NCBI GenBank assembly: GCA_039180675.1
Contig: JBCDDC010000003.1
Coordinates: 159,122-223,121, forward strand
Length of the DNA: 64,000 nucleotides
Origin: Thermohalobaculum sp039180675
Lineage (GTDB): Bacteria; Pseudomonadota; Alphaproteobacteria; Rhodobacterales; Rhodobacteraceae
Reading direction: 5' to 3'
Positions 1 to 8,309 of this stretch are shown here, one piece after another. The notes beneath the pieces are model-generated. The model did not search any database. It saw only the letters and a list, made by a program, of their open reading frames with translations, and was not told the DNA's origin. Both the position numbers and the translations under genes were made by a program. Numbering within the stretch: the stretch's first letter is position 1; each line of letters opens with the position of its first letter.

Positions 1-370
1 TCCCCTCCGCATCGCGCTCTGCCGTTTCCGCATCCACCCCGAGCCTGTGCAGAAAGCCGCGCACGACGTCATGGCGGTCGCGGGAGAACTCCGCCATCCG
101 GCGGCCCTCCTCGGTGAGGAAAATCGATCGATAGCGTTCCTTGCGCACCAGACCTTCGCGGATCAGGCGGTTCAAGGTGGTGTTCACGGTTGCGTTCGTC
201 ACGCCGAGCCGCTCCGCGAGATCGACCGAGCGGGCCTCGCCCGTCACATCGATCAGATCGGCGATCAGTTCGACGTAATCCTCCGCGACCTCACGCTGAT
301 GCGCCTCGCGCACGTGTTCGAAACTTCGGGCCTGGCGCGTTGCTTCGCGCAATCTCATCGGGCTATTCAT
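1..370 (-). CDS. mntR: MntR-like DtxR-family metal-dependent regulator (partial, 3' end off window)
   Basis: Reading the minus strand from the ATG at 370 gives an open frame of 123 codons that runs off the window edge without a stop. Residues about 25-85 form a winged helix with a recognition-helix region 'SVDLAERLGVTNATVNTTL', followed by a wing and a 'LTEEGRRMA' segment, the layout of DtxR/MntR manganese sensors. The metal-binding and dimerisation helices at the C-terminus are only partly inside the window. The gene diverges from a manganese-type ABC transporter operon, and the gap holds an AT-rich palindrome. That supports a Mn-responsive repressor of the operon. The metal specificity is inferred from family and context. 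Confidence 0.85.
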   Translation of the reverse strand, partial: MNSPMRLREATRQARSFEHVREAHQREVAEDYVELIADLIDVTGEARSVDLAERLGVTNATVNTTLNRLIREGLVRKERYRSIFLTEEGRRMAEFSRDRHDVVRGFLHRLGVDAETAERDAEG

Positions 371-392
371 CCCCCAAAGCTACTGAGTAAAA

Positions 393-414
393 ATTTTTAG
401 GTCAATCTAAAAAT
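393..414. promoter_or_regulatory. Inverted repeat, probable MntR operator
   Basis: An 8-bp arm inverted repeat ATTTTTAG-GTCAAT-CTAAAAAT sits in the 89-bp divergent gap between the mntR-like start (370) and the binding-protein start (460). The surrounding tract is strongly AT-rich compared with the GC-rich window. Position and symmetry fit an autoregulatory operator controlling both genes; binding itself is inferred. Confidence 0.6.
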
Positions 415-459
415 ATTAGAATATTGACGTGTTTTAAGTCTCGGCCTACTTCACCCTTC

Positions 460-1419
460 ATGAAACAGATCGCCATACCCTTTCTCGCCCTCTCTCTCGG
501 TGTGACGCCCGTTTTGGCGGCGCCGAAACTTGTCGCAACCGTGGGCATGATCGGTGAGCCTGCCGCTCATATCGCGGATGGCTGCGCCGATGTACAAACC
601 ATGATGGGCCCCGGGATCGATCCGCACCTCTATCAGGCATCCGCCGGTGATGTCCGTGATCTGTTCGAGGCGGCCGGCGTTCTCTATGCCGGCCACAACC
701 TTGAAGGTCAGCTCGGGGAAATTTTCGCGAAACTCGGCGCGACGAAGCCCGTGCTCGCGGTGTCGGAGGCTGCCGCACCCAAGGAGCAGCTCATTCTTGA
801 GGATGGCGCGCCCTATGCCGATCCGCATCTCTGGATGGACGCACTGCTATGGTCCGGCATCGCGGCGCCGATCGCCGACGTGCTCGCCGGGCTCGACCCT
901 GCCTGCGCCAATGCGCCCGACAGAGCGGAAACCTATCAGGCCGAACTCGCGGCGCTCGACAGCTGGATCCGGGCCTCTGTCGCGACAATTCCAGAGACGC
1001 AGCGGGTGATGGTCACGGCGCATGATGCATTCGCGTATTACGGTCGCGCCTACGGGATCGAGGTTGTCGGGATCCAGGGCGTGTCGACGGAAAGCGAGGC
1101 GGCGATCGCGGATATTCGTGCAACCGTCGATCTGGTCGTCGAGCGCAACGTGCCCGCGATTTTTGTCGAAAGCACGATCAACCCGCGCACGGTGGAAGCC
1201 GTCATCGAAGCGGCGGACGCTGAAGGCCACCGCCTGATCAGGGGGGAAGAGCTTTTTTCTGATGCGATGGGTGAGGAAGGCACGGCGTCAGGAACCTATA
1301 TCGGCATGCTCTACAGCAACACGGTTTCGGTGGTCGAGGCGCTGGGGGGAGAGCTCCAACCGCTCCCCACTGCACTCCACCCCTGGGCCGAACGATGGGG
1401 GATCGCGCTGGATGGGTAG
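460..1419 (+). CDS. sitA: Mn/Zn/Fe-type metal ABC transporter substrate-binding protein
   Basis: This is a periplasmic cluster A-I metal-binding protein (SitA/TroA/ZnuA family) of 319 residues. The start at 460 is chosen over the upstream in-frame codon at 424 because it gives a clean signal peptide (MKQIAIPFLALSLGVTPVLA, then A-P). Candidate metal ligands are His56 ('GIDPHLY'), His123 ('DPHLW'), His188 ('TAHDAF') and Asp268 ('LFSDAM'). There is no long His-rich loop of the kind common in ZnuA, and the adjacent MntR-like regulator favours manganese. It is the first gene of a four-gene transporter operon, and its end overlaps the ATPase gene by 8 bp. Iron or zinc transport cannot be excluded from sequence. 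Confidence 0.9.
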   Translation: MKQIAIPFLALSLGVTPVLAAPKLVATVGMIGEPAAHIADGCADVQTMMGPGIDPHLYQASAGDVRDLFEAAGVLYAGHNLEGQLGEIFAKLGATKPVLAVSEAAAPKEQLILEDGAPYADPHLWMDALLWSGIAAPIADVLAGLDPACANAPDRAETYQAELAALDSWIRASVATIPETQRVMVTAHDAFAYYGRAYGIEVVGIQGVSTESEAAIADIRATVDLVVERNVPAIFVESTINPRTVEAVIEAADAEGHRLIRGEELFSDAMGEEGTASGTYIGMLYSNTVSVVEALGGELQPLPTALHPWAERWGIALDG

Positions 1420-2185
1420 CCCGCTTCTCCACGAACCGGATCTTGCCCTGCATGTCGAGGACCTGACGGTCTCCTATAACGGTCGCCCTGCGCTCTGGGA
1501 TATCGACATCGATATCCCGCCAGCGGTGATGTGTGCGATTGTCGGGCCGAACGGTGCCGGAAAATCCACGCTCCTGAAATCCATCCTGCAATTGACCCCA
1601 CCCACGGCGGGGCATGTGACGCTGCTCGGCCGCCCGTACCATGAAATGCGCAAGCGCATCGCCTACGTCCCGCAGCGCAGCTCGGTCGATTGGGACTTTC
1701 CGACAACAGCGCTCGATGTGGTCATGATGGGACGCTATGGCCATCTCGGCTGGTTCCGGCGACCGGGGTCCGAGGTGCGCGAGATGGCGCAGGCCGCGTT
1801 GGGTGAGGTCGGGATCGCCGATCTTGCCTCACGGCAGATCTCCCAGCTCTCAGGGGGGCAGCAGCAGCGGGTGTTCCTGGCCCGCGCGCTGGTACAGGAC
1901 GCGGATATCTATTTCCTCGACGAACCCATGGCCGGTGTTGATGCGACGACGGAGCGGGTGATTGTCGGTCTCCTTCACCGGCTGCGCGGCCGCGGAAAGA
2001 CGATCGTCGTGGTGCACCACGACCTGGCGACGGTTCGCGATTACTACGACTGGCTGGTGCTGATGAATGTCCGCGTCGTTGCACAAGGGCCGGTCGAGAA
2101 GACCATGACGACCGAGGCACTTCGCGCTGCCTATGGCGGCCAGATCGCCCTGATCGAAGGCTCGGTTCTGCACGCAGCGCAGTGA
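1412..2185 (+). CDS. sitB: Metal ABC transporter ATP-binding protein
   Basis: The 257-residue protein is the cytoplasmic nucleotide-binding subunit of the metal transporter. It shows Walker A 'GPNGAGKST' near residue 45, the signature 'LSGGQQQR', Walker B 'IYFLDEP' and a switch histidine in 'VVVHHDL'. The ATG at 1412 overlaps the end of the binding-protein gene and begins exactly where homology to ABC ATPases begins, so the longer frame from 1262 is not used. The stop codon abuts the ATG of the next permease (TGAATG), indicating translational coupling. Confidence 0.92.
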   Translation: MGSPLLHEPDLALHVEDLTVSYNGRPALWDIDIDIPPAVMCAIVGPNGAGKSTLLKSILQLTPPTAGHVTLLGRPYHEMRKRIAYVPQRSSVDWDFPTTALDVVMMGRYGHLGWFRRPGSEVREMAQAALGEVGIADLASRQISQLSGGQQQRVFLARALVQDADIYFLDEPMAGVDATTERVIVGLLHRLRGRGKTIVVVHHDLATVRDYYDWLVLMNVRVVAQGPVEKTMTTEALRAAYGGQIALIEGSVLHAAQ

Positions 2186-3292
2186 ATGGACCTGCTCTTT
2201 GATCATACGCTGAGAAACGCTGCGCTCGGCGCGGCGCTCCTCGGCGTGGTCTCTGGTGTGATCGGCAGTTTCGCGCTGCTGCGCCGGCAAAGCCTGATCG
2301 GTGATACGCTCTCTCACGCCACGCTTCCCGGCATATGCCTTGGGTTTCTGATCGCCGGTGGCAGGGCGCTCGGTCCGATCCTGCTGGGCGCCGTCGTCTT
2401 CGGCGTGCTCGCGGGGCTCGCCGTCCTTGCGCTCGTGCGTGCGACCCGGCTGAAGACGGACGCCGCGCTTGGCATCGCACTCAGCCTTTTCTTCGCGCTC
2501 GGCGTGGTCTTGCTCACCTATGTCCAGGGTCAGGCGGGTGCGGCGCAGGCGGGGTTGGAGAGCTTTCTTTTCGGGCAGGCAGCCGCCGTTCTCACATCGG
2601 ATCTGGCCGTTCTGGCGCCCATTGCGGCCGTCACGCTTGGTCTGACAGCCCTGTTCTGGAAGGAGTTCAAACTGGCGAGTTTCGACCCGGTCTTCGCCAG
2701 AACCATCGGCCTCCCAGTCACGGCGCTTGAGACGCTGATGACCCTGATGGTCGCCATCGCCGTGGTGATCGGGCTGCAGATGGTGGGGGTCGTCCTGATG
2801 GCCGCGATGATCATCGCGCCCGCGGCCGCCGCACGCCAGTGGTCCCGTACGTTGGAACAGATGGTTGTGCTCGCGGCTCTCATCGGTCTGGCCTCCGGGG
2901 TGATCGGTGCCCTGCTGTCTTCGACCGGGCAGGGGTTCTCAACGGGCCCGCTGATCGTTCTTGTGGCAACTGGGATCACGGTGGTCTCGATCCTTGTCGC
3001 GCCCGGCCGAGGTGTCCTCTGGCAGGTCATGCAGCGCCATCATGAAAGACAACAGATCGATGCCGAGGAGGTGCTCGCCACGTTCCGGCATCTGATCTAC
3101 GAACATGGTGACCCCACATATCCGGTGGAGCGCGGGATGCTGAACACCTACCACGGCCGCGGGGTCTCGCGGGTGATCGAGGATCTGACCGCGCAGGGCC
3201 TGATCGCCCAGGCCTCGCACATGGACAGTGAAGGCGATCACTGGGTGCTGACGCCGAAGGGTCTGGAGCGGTCAGGGGTTGCCGATGCGTGA
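2186..3292 (+). CDS. sitC: Metal ABC transporter permease with C-terminal winged-helix-like extension
   Basis: Residues 1 to about 280 form a hydrophobic ABC-3 family permease with roughly eight to nine membrane segments. They include the segment 'LIGDTLSHATLPG', which in this family contacts the ATPase. The remaining 85 or so residues are soluble and resemble a small winged-helix domain: 'AEEVLATFRHLIYEHGD', then 'MLNTYHGRGVSRVIEDL' and 'WVLTPKGLERS'. The permease core alone matches the usual family length of about 280, so the tail is an addition. The next permease has a comparable tail. A metal-sensing or gating role for the tail is conceivable but not shown. Confidence 0.88.
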   Translation: MDLLFDHTLRNAALGAALLGVVSGVIGSFALLRRQSLIGDTLSHATLPGICLGFLIAGGRALGPILLGAVVFGVLAGLAVLALVRATRLKTDAALGIALSLFFALGVVLLTYVQGQAGAAQAGLESFLFGQAAAVLTSDLAVLAPIAAVTLGLTALFWKEFKLASFDPVFARTIGLPVTALETLMTLMVAIAVVIGLQMVGVVLMAAMIIAPAAAARQWSRTLEQMVVLAALIGLASGVIGALLSSTGQGFSTGPLIVLVATGITVVSILVAPGRGVLWQVMQRHHERQQIDAEEVLATFRHLIYEHGDPTYPVERGMLNTYHGRGVSRVIEDLTAQGLIAQASHMDSEGDHWVLTPKGLERSGVADA

Positions 3293-3331
3293 CGCAGTAC
3301 ATCGCGGCAGGCCGGGGAGCGGGGTCAAATC

Positions 3332-4450
3332 ATGCTGACGGATCCAGATATCGCCATCCTGCTCACGGGCATATTGGTCGGCTGTGCTTCCGCATTGCTT
3401 GGGCCGTTTCTGATCCTTCGTCAGAACGCGATGTTGAGCGATGCGATCAGCCACGCGATCGTCTTTGGCATTATGCTCACCTGGCTGCTGACCGGACTTG
3501 TCTCGGGCCCGGTCCAGATCCTTGGCGCGGGCCTCTCCGGTGTGCTCTGCGTCTGGCTGATCGAGGCGCTGACGCGGACAGGCCGGATCAAGGAGGATGC
3601 AGCGATCGGGCTGGTCTTTCCGGCGCTGTTTGCGGCAGGGGTCCTGATGCTGAATGTCTTTGCGCGCAATGTGCACATCGATGTCCACACCGTGCTGCTC
3701 GGAGAGATCGGGTTTGTCTGGCTGGATACGGTCGCAGTCGCAGGGATCGAGATGCCCAACGCGGTTCTCTGGATGGGGGCGGTGTTCCTGGTCAACCTCG
3801 TGTTCGTGATGCTGTTCTGGAAGGAGCTTAAGCTCGGCACGTTCGATCCGACGCTCGCCGCCGCGTTCGGTCTGCACCCAAGGCTCCTTTTCTATGGCCT
3901 GCTGCTTCTCACTTCGATCACTGCGGTCGCGGCCTTCGACGCGGTTGGAGCGATCCTGTTCATCGCCTTCATCATCGTTCCTCCGGCGACGGCCTACCTT
4001 CTGACCGACCGGCTGGCCTGGATGGTGGGGCTGGGCATGCTTACCTCGGTCGCATCCGTCTTCGCCGGTTACGCGCTTGCAGTCGCTTGGGATGTCTCGA
4101 TCTCCGGTATGATGGCTCTGATGACTGGCGCGTTCCTGATGGCGGCGATCACGTTTGGGCCGCGCTATGGGCTGGTTCCCCGCGCATGGCGCTACCGGGC
4201 GGATCGGGAGCGCAACGACGTGCGAGCGCTGATGGTGCATCTGCACACCCATGAAAGCGGAAGCGACAGGGCCGAGGAGAACGTATCCGATGCGCTGATC
4301 ACCCATCTCAACTGGCCGGAGATCCGCGCGAAGACAGTGATGCGGCGTGCTGTCAATTCGGGCCTTGTCCTCCACGACGGCGGGGTGCTCGAACTGACCG
4401 ACCAGGGCCGCGATATGGCGCGGACCCTGCTGGAGCCCTGGCGGCGCTGA
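3332..4450 (+). CDS. sitD: Second metal ABC transporter permease with C-terminal extension
   Basis: This 372-residue ABC-3 permease is the partner of the preceding one, starting 39 bp downstream. It has the expected multi-helix core, with 'MLSDAISHAIVFGIML' as the ATPase-contact segment. From about residue 290 it carries a soluble tail of about 80 residues ending 'VLELTDQGRDMARTLLEPW', again resembling the wing and final helix of a winged-helix fold. Two different permease subunits are typical of SitABCD systems, so the membrane channel is probably a heterodimer. Confidence 0.88.
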   Translation: MLTDPDIAILLTGILVGCASALLGPFLILRQNAMLSDAISHAIVFGIMLTWLLTGLVSGPVQILGAGLSGVLCVWLIEALTRTGRIKEDAAIGLVFPALFAAGVLMLNVFARNVHIDVHTVLLGEIGFVWLDTVAVAGIEMPNAVLWMGAVFLVNLVFVMLFWKELKLGTFDPTLAAAFGLHPRLLFYGLLLLTSITAVAAFDAVGAILFIAFIIVPPATAYLLTDRLAWMVGLGMLTSVASVFAGYALAVAWDVSISGMMALMTGAFLMAAITFGPRYGLVPRAWRYRADRERNDVRALMVHLHTHESGSDRAEENVSDALITHLNWPEIRAKTVMRRAVNSGLVLHDGGVLELTDQGRDMARTLLEPWRR

Positions 4451-4511
4451 CAGGCGCTTGACCCGGACGTCGAGAGCCGCCAAGGCTGAGATCCCTGCCG
4501 CAAGGATCGCA

Positions 4512-5414
4512 ATGCTCCCGCAACAGACCCATCGCCGAGACCGGATCGATCTGACCGGAGCGAGCCTCCTGATCTGGTTTTCGCTTCTGATGGGTCTCAA
4601 CCAGGCGCTCATCAAGATCGTGAACGCGGGTTTCGCACCGGTCTTCCAGGCGGGCCTGCGCTCGGCCTGCGCGATCCTGCCGGTGCTGCTCTATGCCTGG
4701 TTGACCCGCAAGAAGATCTCGATCAGCGACGGGAGCCTCGCGCCCGGGCTCCTCTGCGGGGTGCTCTTCTCGGTGGAATTCGTGCTCCTGTTCCAGGCGA
4801 TCGATTTCACATCCGTCTCGCGGGCGTCGATCTTCTTCTACACGATGCCTTTCTGGGTCGCGCTCGGCGCGCATTTCCTGATTCCTGGTGAGAGCTTGAC
4901 GGTGATCCGCCTTGTCGGGCTGGGCCTTGCGGTCGGCGGTGTGGTGCTTGCGCTCTCGGGTCGGGCGGCGGCTGTCGGGCCCAATGCGTGGCTCGGGGAT
5001 CTGATGTGTCTTGCCGCTGCCTGTTTCTGGGCCTCGCTCGCCTTGATCATGCGTCTGAGCCGTCTCAACCGCGCGTGCCCTGAGATGCAACTGCTCTATC
5101 AGCTTGGTGTCTCGGCAGTTCTGCTGATCGCGATCGCGCCCGCATTTGGGGAAATGATCCGCGAGGTGACGCCAACGATTCTCGGTGTCTTTGCCTTCCA
5201 GGTCCTTGTGGTCGTCTCGGTTGGGTTCCTCGGCTGGTTCTGGGTGCTCTCGGTTTATCCCGCCGCTCAGATGGCCTCGTTCAGCTTCCTCTCACCGGTC
5301 TTTGGCGTGTTCTTCGGCTGGCTGATCCTCGACGAGACCATCAGTGTCAGGATCGTTGGTGCGCTGATCCTCGTCGCGGTCGGCATCTACCTTGTCAATC
5401 GCCGGCCGCGCTGA
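4512..5414 (+). CDS. EamA/DMT-family transporter
   Basis: The 300-residue protein has about ten predicted transmembrane helices arranged as two repeated EamA halves, the drug/metabolite transporter fold. The start at 4512 is favoured over a TTG at 4458 because AAGGA lies just upstream and the TTG would add a charged, non-membrane leader. It lies 61 bp after the metal transporter and 57 bp before argG on the same strand. Family members export amino acids, nucleobases or other small metabolites; the substrate here cannot be assigned. Confidence 0.85.
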   Translation: MLPQQTHRRDRIDLTGASLLIWFSLLMGLNQALIKIVNAGFAPVFQAGLRSACAILPVLLYAWLTRKKISISDGSLAPGLLCGVLFSVEFVLLFQAIDFTSVSRASIFFYTMPFWVALGAHFLIPGESLTVIRLVGLGLAVGGVVLALSGRAAAVGPNAWLGDLMCLAAACFWASLALIMRLSRLNRACPEMQLLYQLGVSAVLLIAIAPAFGEMIREVTPTILGVFAFQVLVVVSVGFLGWFWVLSVYPAAQMASFSFLSPVFGVFFGWLILDETISVRIVGALILVAVGIYLVNRRPR

Positions 5415-5471
5415 GCTTGCCCCTTGCCGGGATTCCCCCTAAACCCCGCGCGAATTCGAACGGAGGCCCCG

Positions 5472-6683
5472 ATGTCCAAACCCAAGAAGGTGGTGCTCGC
5501 CTATTCCGGCGGGCTAGACACCTCGATCATCCTGAAGTGGCTCAAGGTGGAGTATGGCTGCGAGGTCGTGACCTTCACCGCCGATCTCGGGCAGGGGGAG
5601 GAACTGGGTCCTGCACGGGACAAGGCCGAGATGATGGGGGCGGCGGCGATCTACGTCGAAGATCTGCGCGAGGAGTTCGTGCGCGACTTCGTCTTCCCGA
5701 TGTTTCGTGCCAACGCGGTTTATGAGGGCCTCTATCTGCTCGGTACCTCGATCGCGCGGCCCCTGATCTCGAAGCGTCTTGTCGAGATCGCCGCCGCCGA
5801 GGGCGCTGATGCGATCGCCCATGGTGCGACCGGCAAAGGCAACGATCAGGTTCGGTTCGAGCTCGCGGCCTATGCCTTAAATCCGGAGATCAAAGTGATC
5901 GCACCCTGGCGGGAATGGGATCTGGCCTCGCGCACCCGCCTGATCGAATGGGCGGAGGCGCATCAGGTGCCGGTGCCGAAGGACAAGCGGGGGGAGGCGC
6001 CGTTCTCTGTCGATGCAAACCTCCTGCACACCTCGTCCGAAGGCAAGGTCCTGGAAGACCCGGCGGAGTCCGCGCCAGACTATGTCTATCAGCGCACGGT
6101 GTCGCCAGAGGAGGCGCCGGAGACGCCGGAGATCATCGAGATCACCTTCAAGACCGGCGACGCGGTTGCCATCAATGATGAGCAGATGTCGCCTGCCACG
6201 ATTCTGACCCGCCTCAACGAACTTGGCGGGAAACACGGGATCGGGCGGCTCGATCTGGTCGAGAACCGCTATGTCGGCATGAAATCGCGGGGGATCTACG
6301 AGACGCCGGGCGGCACGATCCTGCTCGCCGCCCATCGCGGGATCGAGCAGATCACCCTTGACAAAGGTTCGGCCCACCTGAAGGACGAGTTGATGCCGCG
6401 CTATGCCGAGTTGATCTACAACGGGTACTGGTTCAGCCCGGAGCGGGAGATGCTGCAAGCCGCCATCGACCATTCCCAACAATGCGTTGACGGCACGGTC
6501 CGGCTGAAACTCTACAAGGGATCGGTGGATGTGGTCGGACGCTGGTCGGACCGCAGCCTTTACTCCGAGGCGCATGTCACCTTTGAGGACGACGCGGGCG
6601 CTTACGATCAGACGGATGCGAAAGGCTTCATCCAACTGAACGCCTTACGCCTGAAACTCCTCGCCGCCCGCGACCGGCGTTGA
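5472..6683 (+). CDS. argG: Argininosuccinate synthase
   Basis: This enzyme joins citrulline and aspartate with ATP to make argininosuccinate, the penultimate step of arginine synthesis in the cytoplasm. The 403-residue length is normal for the family. The PP-loop 'AYSGGLDTSII' lies at residues 9-19, and 'HGATGKGNDQVRFE' is the conserved nucleotide-site motif. The ATG at 5472 follows CGGAGG at ideal spacing, and upstream in-frame codons are outside homology. argB of the same pathway is about 19 kb away, so the arginine genes are dispersed. Confidence 0.97.
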   Translation: MSKPKKVVLAYSGGLDTSIILKWLKVEYGCEVVTFTADLGQGEELGPARDKAEMMGAAAIYVEDLREEFVRDFVFPMFRANAVYEGLYLLGTSIARPLISKRLVEIAAAEGADAIAHGATGKGNDQVRFELAAYALNPEIKVIAPWREWDLASRTRLIEWAEAHQVPVPKDKRGEAPFSVDANLLHTSSEGKVLEDPAESAPDYVYQRTVSPEEAPETPEIIEITFKTGDAVAINDEQMSPATILTRLNELGGKHGIGRLDLVENRYVGMKSRGIYETPGGTILLAAHRGIEQITLDKGSAHLKDELMPRYAELIYNGYWFSPEREMLQAAIDHSQQCVDGTVRLKLYKGSVDVVGRWSDRSLYSEAHVTFEDDAGAYDQTDAKGFIQLNALRLKLLAARDRR

Positions 6684-6730
6684 CCTGATGGTTCTGCAAG
6701 GGCAGTCTTTAGCGGGTTGGGGGAGTTCCC

Positions 6731-7696
6731 ATGGCGAATGACCTGCGCGCGGTCGCGCTTATCCGTGACGGTGATATCGGGGCGCTGGACGCGTCCCGCC
6801 TGATCGCGCGCGTGGCAGAGCGTCATCCCGGCTTTGGCGAGATGGAGATCCTTCTGACGCAGGAGGAGGATTGGACCAACGCGGCGCACAGTCTCGCCGA
6901 TGAGGGCAAGGAATGGAAATGGCTGGCGGAGCAGGAAAAGGTCATCGGCCTGAAGCAGCTCTTTGCCGTGGATGAAGAGGCGTTTTCCCTCAACCTCATC
7001 CCCTTTGCCTACAAGTGGAAACCGGCGCGGGGCAACGCACTGAGGCTGTTCGAACCCGCACAGGCGCTTGCCGGGCAGCGGTTTCACGCGGTCATCGCGC
7101 CGATGGAGGCGAAACCGGGCAACCTCGAGTGGTCAAAGGCTCAGGCGACGGTCATGCAGGTCTTCGCGGCTGCGATCGCGGATCTGGCGGAGATGTCGGC
7201 GCTGCACTGGCAGGCCTCCGACGGGTTTCAATCACCGAACCATGTTCAAAAGGCAGCAGAGAAAGCCGTGGCAGGCGAGAGCCCTATCGATCACTGGATC
7301 CAGTTCTATCCCTTCGCGCCGACCAATCCGGGCCTGAAGAGGCGCAAGGATCTCATGGGAATGATCTCGCTCGGCCTCAGCCCGTTTGTCGATCGGGAGA
7401 TCGAGGTTGCGACGTCGCCCATGGATCTCTCGACGGCGGCCGATCGCTGCTACGGTGCCTGCTGGCTCGCCCTCGACAGCGGCAAGAAGATCCGCGACCG
7501 CGATACGATGACGGATGCCGAAACGGGCGACAGGGTCATCATCCGCGACCGGCCCGAGGGGTGGCTTCGAAGAAGTGAGGAGATCGGGGCCTACGTGCTG
7601 GTCCCGGTGAATTCGGTGATCGACCCCAAGAGCCTGAACCTCATCGAGGGCGAAGAGGAGAAGCCCTCACTCGTAGGTCGGCTTCTCGGTCGCTGA
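6731..7696 (+). CDS. Conserved hypothetical protein of 321 residues
   Basis: I do not recognise this family with confidence. The protein is soluble, mixed alpha/beta in character, with no signal peptide or membrane segment. Tryptophans are frequent in the first half ('DWTNAAH', 'EWKWLAEQ', 'YKWKP') and it ends in a small cationic tail 'SLVGRLLGR'. The start at 6731 follows a GGGGGAG ribosome site. Its last 30 bases overlap the 3' end of the convergent DUF2147 gene. It reads as a real gene because of codon usage, RBS and length, but I assign no function. Confidence 0.75.
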   Translation: MANDLRAVALIRDGDIGALDASRLIARVAERHPGFGEMEILLTQEEDWTNAAHSLADEGKEWKWLAEQEKVIGLKQLFAVDEEAFSLNLIPFAYKWKPARGNALRLFEPAQALAGQRFHAVIAPMEAKPGNLEWSKAQATVMQVFAAAIADLAEMSALHWQASDGFQSPNHVQKAAEKAVAGESPIDHWIQFYPFAPTNPGLKRRKDLMGMISLGLSPFVDREIEVATSPMDLSTAADRCYGACWLALDSGKKIRDRDTMTDAETGDRVIIRDRPEGWLRRSEEIGAYVLVPVNSVIDPKSLNLIEGEEEKPSLVGRLLGR

Positions 7697-8164
7697 GCTG
7701 GCCTTCTTAACCTCGCACCCGCCCCGGTCGTTCTGAACCCTGGTCCAGATCTGGCTCTTCCCAAGTGCAACAAGGCCCAGGAAGCCGCGCATCTCCAACT
7801 TGTCTTCGGCCAACGCCGTGACCCGCGCGGTGTACTTCTTTCCGTTGCGCGGGTTGTAGACGAACCCGAAATAGGCTCCGTCATCCGGCTCCGGGATCAG
7901 ATCGCCGATCAGCGTCAGGCCGCAGAGCGGCCGGTCGCGCAGTATCGCGTCCTTGTTATGGACATCCAATTTAGGCTTGCCCGAGCCGTCGACCGGGTTC
8001 TCCATCCAGACGATCCGGCCGCAGGTTCTGTCGTCACACGGGGCAATCTGCACTATGGCCCGGGTATTCTCGGTCAGCCAAAGTCCGTGAGGCATGTTCT
8101 CGATAGCAAAAGCCGGCTGGCTGGCGAGAAACAGCAGTGGAATCCAGGAGATGGTCTTTCGCAT
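7667..8164 (-). CDS. DUF2147-family secreted protein
   Basis: The 165-residue product begins with a signal peptide ('MRKTISWIPLLFLASQPAFA'). It then has the DUF2147 layout: an early 'GLWLTENTRAIVQIAPC', a 'GRIVWMENP' segment, 'DGAYFGFVYNPRNGKKY' and 'LEMRGFLGLVALGKSQIWTRV' near the end. The family is periplasmic and of unknown biochemical role, often linked to stress or envelope functions. Start 8164 is chosen because it opens the signal peptide. The gene diverges from pepP and its 3' end overlaps the convergent gene by 30 bp. Confidence 0.8.
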   Translation of the reverse strand: MRKTISWIPLLFLASQPAFAIENMPHGLWLTENTRAIVQIAPCDDRTCGRIVWMENPVDGSGKPKLDVHNKDAILRDRPLCGLTLIGDLIPEPDDGAYFGFVYNPRNGKKYTARVTALAEDKLEMRGFLGLVALGKSQIWTRVQNDRGGCEVKKASSATEKPTYE

Positions 8165-8309
8165 CGAATTCTCCTCCACAAGGATGTGGAATACGGCTCC
8201 ATATAGTGCAACGAGCAAAAGTCAAAGGGTAAGGTCGATCACATCTTTCCACTTGCGCTTGTCCAGCCTGGCAGGCCACCTTCGCACAGGGTTCATCGCA
8301 TGAGATCGG

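Noticed and set aside
170..185. Direct repeat GTTC-N8-GTTC resembling an alphaproteobacterial SOS box
   Set aside because: Spacing is 8 rather than 7 and the site is inside the mntR coding region.
3272..4615. 447-residue minus-strand open frame
   Set aside because: It lies opposite the second metal permease, is rich in Arg/His/Gln/Asp with no family resemblance, and is a shadow frame.
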